Shown piece after piece: positions 60,445 through 64,000 of a DNA stretch of 64,000 nucleotides. Each line of letters opens with the position of its first letter. The stretch's first letter is position 1. A model generated the notes under the pieces. That model was given only the letters and a program-made list of their open reading frames with translations. It searched no databases and had not been told where the DNA came from. The DNA is taken from the NCBI GenBank assembly GCA_012221805.1, contig CP015195.1, positions 2,217,771 through 2,281,770 of the forward strand, in the 5' to 3' direction. The position numbers and the translations under genes are program-made. Source of the DNA: Pasteurellaceae bacterium RH1A. Its GTDB lineage: Bacteria; Pseudomonadota; Gammaproteobacteria; Enterobacterales; Pasteurellaceae.

Positions 60445-60991
60445 TTTTTCCCCTATTGTTGAAGCCCTCCAAGCAGACCAAGTAGTGGCCTACCCCACGG
60501 AAGCCGTCTTTGGCCTGGGCTGTAACCCCCAAAGTGAAGAGGCCGTCAGAAAACTCCTGGCCCTTAAACAACGCCCTGAAGAAAAGGGCTTGATTATCCT
60601 TGCCCACGACCTTAGCCTGTTTTTACCCTATATTGATGCAAGCCGCTTAGGTGATAAGGAATGGCGGAAGCTTGAAAACGTGGGTGAACAGGCCATTACT
60701 TGGATTGTGCCGGCCAAGGCCAGTGTGCCCCGCTACCTCAGGGGCCAGTTTGACAGCATTGCGGTTCGCCTTTGCCACTTGCCTGCTGTGGTAGAACTCT
60801 GCCAGGCCACAGGCTTTGCCCTGACCTCGACCAGTGCCAACCTGACAGGCCAGCCCCCCTGCCGCACGGCCGAGGAAGTCCACCAGCAATTCGGCCCAGA
60901 CTTCCCTGTACTTGATGCGCCTACAGGCGGCAGAAGCAAGCCATCAGAAATTCGTGATATTTTTAGCCAGCATATTTTTCGCCAAGGATAA
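60437..60991 (+). CDS. tsaC: Threonylcarbamoyl-AMP synthase TsaC
   Basis: About 184 residues from ATG 60437 (an in-frame ATG at 60425 would add MIKT). It makes threonylcarbamoyl-AMP from Thr, bicarbonate and ATP for the t6A modification of ANN-decoding tRNAs. The YrdC motifs are [16 protein letters not shown], the [15 protein letters not shown]ys-Arg segment, [12 protein letters not shown] and [13 protein letters not shown]. The length is that of the short TsaC form. It overlaps the yrdD-like gene and is followed 3 bp later by aroE. Confidence 0.95.
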   Translation: MNNFSPIVEALQADQVVAYPTEAVFGLGCNPQSEEAVRKLLALKQRPEEKGLIILAHDLSLFLPYIDASRLGDKEWRKLENVGEQAITWIVPAKASVPRYLRGQFDSIAVRLCHLPAVVELCQATGFALTSTSANLTGQPPCRTAEEVHQQFGPDFPVLDAPTGGRSKPSEIRDIFSQHIFRQG

Positions 60992-60994
60992 GCC

Positions 60995-61807
60995 ATGCAC
61001 CACTACGCCGTCTGGGGCAATCCTATTGCCCAAAGTAAATCCCCCCGCATTCACCAACTTTTTGCCCAACAAGCGGGTAAAAACCTGCAATATCTTGCAA
61101 AATTAGGCAGCGAGAGCGAGTTTGAAAAGGAACTTGAAGCCTTTTTCGCCCAGGGTGCCCAGGGCTGTAACATTACCGCCCCCTTTAAGGAGCGGGCCTT
61201 CCGTCTTGCCCACCTCCATAGCGAAACCTGCCTCTTGGCTGAGGCCTGCAACACTCTAAAACGTCTAGAAGACGGCAGACTTTATGCCGACAACACAGAC
61301 GGCAAGGGCTTAAGTGCCGATTTAGCACGCCTGGGCTGGCTTAAGCCCCAACAAAAGGTCTTGATTTTGGGAGCAGGGGGGGCGACCAAGGGCGTCTTGC
61401 TGCCTCTCTTACAGGCCCAACAAAACATCACCCTTTATAATCGCACCCATGAGAAAGCGGTTGAGCTGGCCCAAAAATTTGCAAATTTTGGCCAAATCCA
61501 GGCCGCTTGTTGGGAAGAATTGGTCAATCAATCCTTTGATCTGATTATCAACGCCACCTCCCTAGGCCTTGCAGGCAAGTGTGTGGAACTGCCGGCCCAA
61601 CTCCTTAAATCCGCCAAGATCTACGATATGCAATATGCTCTAGGCCAGAATACGCCCTTTTTAAATTATGCCAAAAGCTGTGGCGCAGAAGCCCTGGCTG
61701 ATGGGCTGGGCATGCTGGTCGGCCAGGCCGCCCATGCCTTTGCCCTCTGGGAGGGGGTTATGCCCGAGATTGAGCCTGTCCTTAAACAGCTTCAGGCGGA
61801 AATGTAA
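60995..61807 (+). CDS. aroE: Shikimate dehydrogenase AroE
   Basis: A 270-residue NADPH enzyme, the fourth step of the shikimate pathway. YAVWGNPIAQSKSPRIHQLF is the substrate-binding N-terminus, NITAPFKERAF carries the catalytic Lys, NTDGKGLSADL the Asp, and LILGAGGATKGVLLPLL (~122) the NADP loop. The yrdD-tsaC-aroE order is that of E. coli. It feeds chorismate-derived aromatics, which could include the aryl starter of the pigment; a direct link is not shown. Confidence 0.97.
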   Translation: MHHYAVWGNPIAQSKSPRIHQLFAQQAGKNLQYLAKLGSESEFEKELEAFFAQGAQGCNITAPFKERAFRLAHLHSETCLLAEACNTLKRLEDGRLYADNTDGKGLSADLARLGWLKPQQKVLILGAGGATKGVLLPLLQAQQNITLYNRTHEKAVELAQKFANFGQIQAACWEELVNQSFDLIINATSLGLAGKCVELPAQLLKSAKIYDMQYALGQNTPFLNYAKSCGAEALADGLGMLVGQAAHAFALWEGVMPEIEPVLKQLQAEM

Positions 61808-61914
61808 GCCGCAACTTTTTCTGCATAAAATTTGATTTAGGTAAAATTCGCCCCTTTTGTGCTAGGAAGCAAAGCCGTAAAATATACCTCTTTTTTACTA
61901 TTCGAGGTCTTTTT

Positions 61915-63246
61915 ATGCTTTATGCAGAATTTCTCTTTTTACTCTTAATGCTCTATGTCGGCAGTCGCTACGGCGGGATTGGCTTGGGCGTGGTGTCAGG
62001 CATTGGCCTGGCCATTGAGGTCTTTATTTTCCGTATGCCGCTGGGTAAGGCACCTGTTGATGTGATGCTCATCATCTTGGCGGTGGTTACCTGTGCATCC
62101 ATCTTAGAAGCGGCCGGTGGCCTGAAATTTATGCTGCAAATTGCCGAACGGATTTTGCGCAGCAACCCTAAACGGGTAACCCTGCTTGGGCCTATTGTTA
62201 CCTATGTGATGACCTTTATGCTGGGCACAGGTCATTCGGTCTATTCTGTTATGCCAATCATTGCAGATGTGGCCCTGAAAAATAAAATCCGCCCAGAACG
62301 CCCAATGGCGGCGGCTTCTGTAGCTTCGCAATTAGCCATCACCTCCAGCCCCCTTTCTGCGGCAGTGGCTTTCTATCTCACCCAAATTTCAGGCATTCCA
62401 GGCTTTGAACAGGTCAGCCTGCTTAATATTATCAGCGTGACCGTGCCGGCCACCTTCTTGGGAACCTTGGCTCTAGCCCTTTACAGTATGCGCCGTGGCA
62501 AGGAGCTTGAGGACGATCCAGAATACCAACGCCGCCTGCAAGACCCTGTTTGGCGTGAGCGTATTCTCAATACCACCAACACCACGCTGAATGAGGAACT
62601 GCCAAAGGCTGCCAAGCTCTCGGTTTACCTCTTCCTGCTTTCCTTGGTGACCATTGTGGCCATTGCTATGCTGCCAGAAATCCGCACCATTGCTGATGCC
62701 AAGAAGCCGATTTCCATGTCTCTGGTCATTCAAATGATGATGCTCTGCTTTGGTGGGATCATCTTGCTTCTGACCAAAACCAACCCACAAACCGTGCCGA
62801 ATGGCGTGGTCTTTAAATCGGGTATGGTGGCTGCCATCGCCATTTTCGGGATTGCCTGGATGAGTGACACCTACTTCCAATACGCTATGCCAGAATTTAA
62901 GGCTGCGGTTACAGGTATGGTAGAACACTATCCATGGACCTTCGCCTTTGCGCTTTTCGCTGTATCGGTGGTAATCAATAGCCAAGCAGCAACAGCGGTT
63001 ATGATGTTGCCGGTGGGCATTAGCTTGGGCCTAGAACCTGCCCTCTTGGTCGGTTTAATTCCAGCCACCTATGCCTACTTCTTCATCCCTAACTACCCAT
63101 CAGACATTGCGACCGTAAACTTTGACGTAACCGGCACAACCAAGATCGGCAAATACTACTTCAACCACAGCTTTATGGTGCCAGGTTTAATCGGCGTGAT
63201 TGTTGCCTGCTTGGTGGGTATGGCCATTGCCAGCGTGGTCATCTAA
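61915..63246 (+). CDS. dcuB: Anaerobic C4-dicarboxylate transporter (DcuA/DcuB family)
   Basis: A 443-residue inner-membrane antiporter with about ten helices. The family pattern is clear: GGIGLGVVSGIGLAIEVFIF, GPIVTYVMTFMLGTGHSVYS, ASVASQLAITSSPLSAAVAF and FIPNYPSDIATVNFDVTGTT. It exchanges fumarate, malate or aspartate for succinate during fumarate respiration. DcuB is my preference, but DcuA cannot be excluded. A weak FNR-like sequence (TTGATTTAGGTAAA) lies near 61832 and GAGG 7-10 bases before the ATG. Confidence 0.88.
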   Translation: MLYAEFLFLLLMLYVGSRYGGIGLGVVSGIGLAIEVFIFRMPLGKAPVDVMLIILAVVTCASILEAAGGLKFMLQIAERILRSNPKRVTLLGPIVTYVMTFMLGTGHSVYSVMPIIADVALKNKIRPERPMAAASVASQLAITSSPLSAAVAFYLTQISGIPGFEQVSLLNIISVTVPATFLGTLALALYSMRRGKELEDDPEYQRRLQDPVWRERILNTTNTTLNEELPKAAKLSVYLFLLSLVTIVAIAMLPEIRTIADAKKPISMSLVIQMMMLCFGGIILLLTKTNPQTVPNGVVFKSGMVAAIAIFGIAWMSDTYFQYAMPEFKAAVTGMVEHYPWTFAFALFAVSVVINSQAATAVMMLPVGISLGLEPALLVGLIPATYAYFFIPNYPSDIATVNFDVTGTTKIGKYYFNHSFMVPGLIGVIVACLVGMAIASVVI

Positions 63247-63253
63247 AAGAAGA

Positions 63254-63281
63254 TTGATCGAAATCAAAACTTGATGGATAA
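63254..63281 (+). promoter_or_regulatory. Perfect FNR palindrome at the erpA promoter
   Basis: TTGATCGAAATCAA (63254-63267) fits the FNR consensus TTGAT-N4-ATCAA exactly. Its first half is also a fair -35 (TTGATC) for GATAAT at 63276-63281 with a 16-bp spacer. FNR bound here would cover the -35, a repressing position. The site is just 8 bp past the dcuB stop. Confidence 0.7.
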
Positions 63282-63282
63282 T

Positions 63283-63312
63283 ATCCCACATATTGATTAT
63301 GTGGGATTTTTT
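63283..63312 (+). terminator. Terminator after dcuB, close to the erpA start
   Basis: ATCCCACAT (63283-63291) pairs with ATGTGGGAT (63299-63307), followed by TTTTT. It ends dcuB RNA. It lies between the suggested erpA promoter and the erpA ATG, so it would also act as a leader hairpin for erpA. Confidence 0.8.
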
Positions 63313-63317
63313 ATAAA

Positions 63318-63659
63318 ATGAGTGATATTGCAATTCCTCTTATCTTTACCGACGCTGCGGCAAACAAGGTAAAGAGCTTAATTGAAATGGAAGAAAATCC
63401 AGACCTCAGACTGCGTGTTTATATTACAGGTGGTGGTTGTAGCGGTTTCCAATACGGCTTCACCTTTGATGACAAGGTCAATGAAGGGGACTTAACCATC
63501 GAAAATCAAAGTGTGGGTTTGGTGGTCGATCCAATGAGTTTACAGTATTTGATTGGTGGCACCGTGGACTATGTGGAGGGCTTAGATGGCTCCCGCTTCG
63601 TGGTACAAAACCCCAATGCCAGCTCCACCTGCGGTTGCGGGTCTTCTTTCAGTATTTAA
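63318..63659 (+). CDS. erpA: Iron-sulfur cluster insertion protein ErpA
   Basis: A 113-residue A-type carrier that delivers Fe-S clusters to targets such as the isoprenoid enzymes IspG/IspH. The three cysteines are present: [11 protein letters not shown] (~42) and [11 protein letters not shown] at the C-terminus. The ErpA-type sequence [20 protein letters not shown] separates it from IscA. No clear ribosome site is seen because the terminator hairpin runs almost to the ATG (TTTTATAAAATG). A perfect FNR palindrome lies upstream. Confidence 0.94.
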   Translation: MSDIAIPLIFTDAAANKVKSLIEMEENPDLRLRVYITGGGCSGFQYGFTFDDKVNEGDLTIENQSVGLVVDPMSLQYLIGGTVDYVEGLDGSRFVVQNPNASSTCGCGSSFSI

Positions 63660-63672
63660 AGATGAGATAATC

Positions 63673-63703
63673 AAAAGCCCAAAGTGTGATGCTTTGGGCT
63701 TTT
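63673..63703. terminator. Bidirectional terminator between erpA and the ABC ATPase gene
   Basis: AAAAGCCCAAAG (63673-63684) and CTTTGGGCTTTT (63692-63703) form a 12-bp stem with a 7-base loop and T-runs on both strands. Confidence 0.92.
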
Positions 63704-63712
63704 GCTATATGG

Positions 63713-64000
63713 TTAGATGGAATAATCACTTTCAACCGCTACCTTGGCCTGCATGAGAAACTGCCTAGTGCGGGGTTCCTGCGGGCTTTCAAAAAAGGCC
63801 TTGGCCGTGTTTTGTTCAATAATCTTGCCCTCTGCCATCAAAATCACCCTGTCTGCCACTTCACGGGCAAACTGCATTTCATGGGTGACAATAATCATGG
63901 TCCAGCCCTCTTGGGCTAGTAATTTTAAGGCTTGTAAGACCTCGCCCACTAATTCTGGGTCAAGTGCAGAAGTCGGTTCATCCAATAAAATAACCTCTGG
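63713..64000 (-). CDS. Polar amino acid ABC transporter ATPase, cystine type, 3' part
   Basis: The C-terminal ~96 residues of an ABC ATPase; the gene runs past the window end. It reads (E)VILLDEPTSALDPELVGEVL (Walker B and D-loop), MIIVTHEMQFAREVADRVIL (switch His) and ends with PQEPRTRQFLMQAKVAVESD. The SALDPELVGEVL and EPRTRQFL segments resemble E. coli TcyN (YecC), the cystine transporter ATPase, but other members of the HisP/GlnQ family are possible. Confidence 0.85.
   Translation of the reverse strand, partial: PEVILLDEPTSALDPELVGEVLQALKLLAQEGWTMIIVTHEMQFAREVADRVILMAEGKIIEQNTAKAFFESPQEPRTRQFLMQAKVAVESDYSI

Noticed and set aside
61832..61845. FNR site upstream of dcuB (TTGATTTAGGTAAA)
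   Set aside because: Only the left half fits the consensus, and the spacing to a possible promoter is poor. It is mentioned in the dcuB entry but not called as a site.

Overview
The window is one stretch of a Pasteurellaceae chromosome. Evidence: the house-keeping genes (dcw cell-division genes, recA-recX, fabA, typA, erpA, aroE) are of gammaproteobacterial type, and the DNA is sprinkled with the 9-mer ACAAGCGGT and its complement, the core of the uptake signal sequence of the Actinobacillus pleuropneumoniae/Mannheimia branch (not the AAGTGCGGT of Haemophilus influenzae). I cannot name the species.

Layout. (1) 1-9000: an IS150-like remnant, a 2468-residue trimeric autotransporter adhesin with an 855-bp internal tandem duplication, an IS1016-like transposase remnant and a small XRE regulator. 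(2) 9022-27198, minus strand: an aryl polyene (APE) pigment operon: ketoreductase, dehydratase, ketosynthase with chain-length factor, two acyl carrier proteins, two aryl ligases (one fused to a dehydratase), acyltransferases, glycosyltransferase, thioesterase, LolA-like and MMPL export proteins. (3) 27362-34731, plus strand, divergent: dialkylresorcinol genes (darA, darB), a BtrH-like acyltransferase, an ABC exporter, a third carrier protein and another ketosynthase pair. Together (2) and (3) look like a flexirubin/arcuflavin-type aryl polyene-dialkylresorcinol hybrid pathway, the most notable system here. The likely logic is: ligase loads an aryl acid on a carrier protein, the ketosynthase/reductase/dehydratase set builds the polyene, DarB/DarA make the resorcinol, the BtrH-like protein is a candidate to join the two, and LolA/MMPL/ABC proteins move the product to the outer membrane.

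(4) 34780-41400: pitrilysin, a three-gene AT-rich immunity-like cluster, typA with a perfect CRP palindrome, and a small copper-chaperone-like gene. (5) 41438-49397: murG-murC-ddl-ftsQ-ftsA-ftsZ-lpxC, the distal half of the dcw cluster, cut off from mraY/ftsW. ftsA is frameshifted as sequenced. (6) 49445-51312: an alanine/glycine symporter whose tandem glycine riboswitch is separated from it by a 164-bp inverted-repeat element. (7) 51491-54907: an AT-rich island of immunity-like and leucine-rich proteins, with an Rhs fragment and three copies of a ~70-bp palindromic repeat between genes, next to a Gly-Leu-Gly-Leu tRNA operon. (8) 55644-64000: fabA with a FabR-like operator, proA, LexA-controlled recA-recX, yqfB, a frameshifted zinc-finger gene, tsaC, aroE, a C4-dicarboxylate transporter, erpA with a perfect FNR palindrome, and the 3' part of a cystine-type ABC ATPase gene cut by the window end.

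All calls rest on reading the sequence and on remembered family features; no database search was run.
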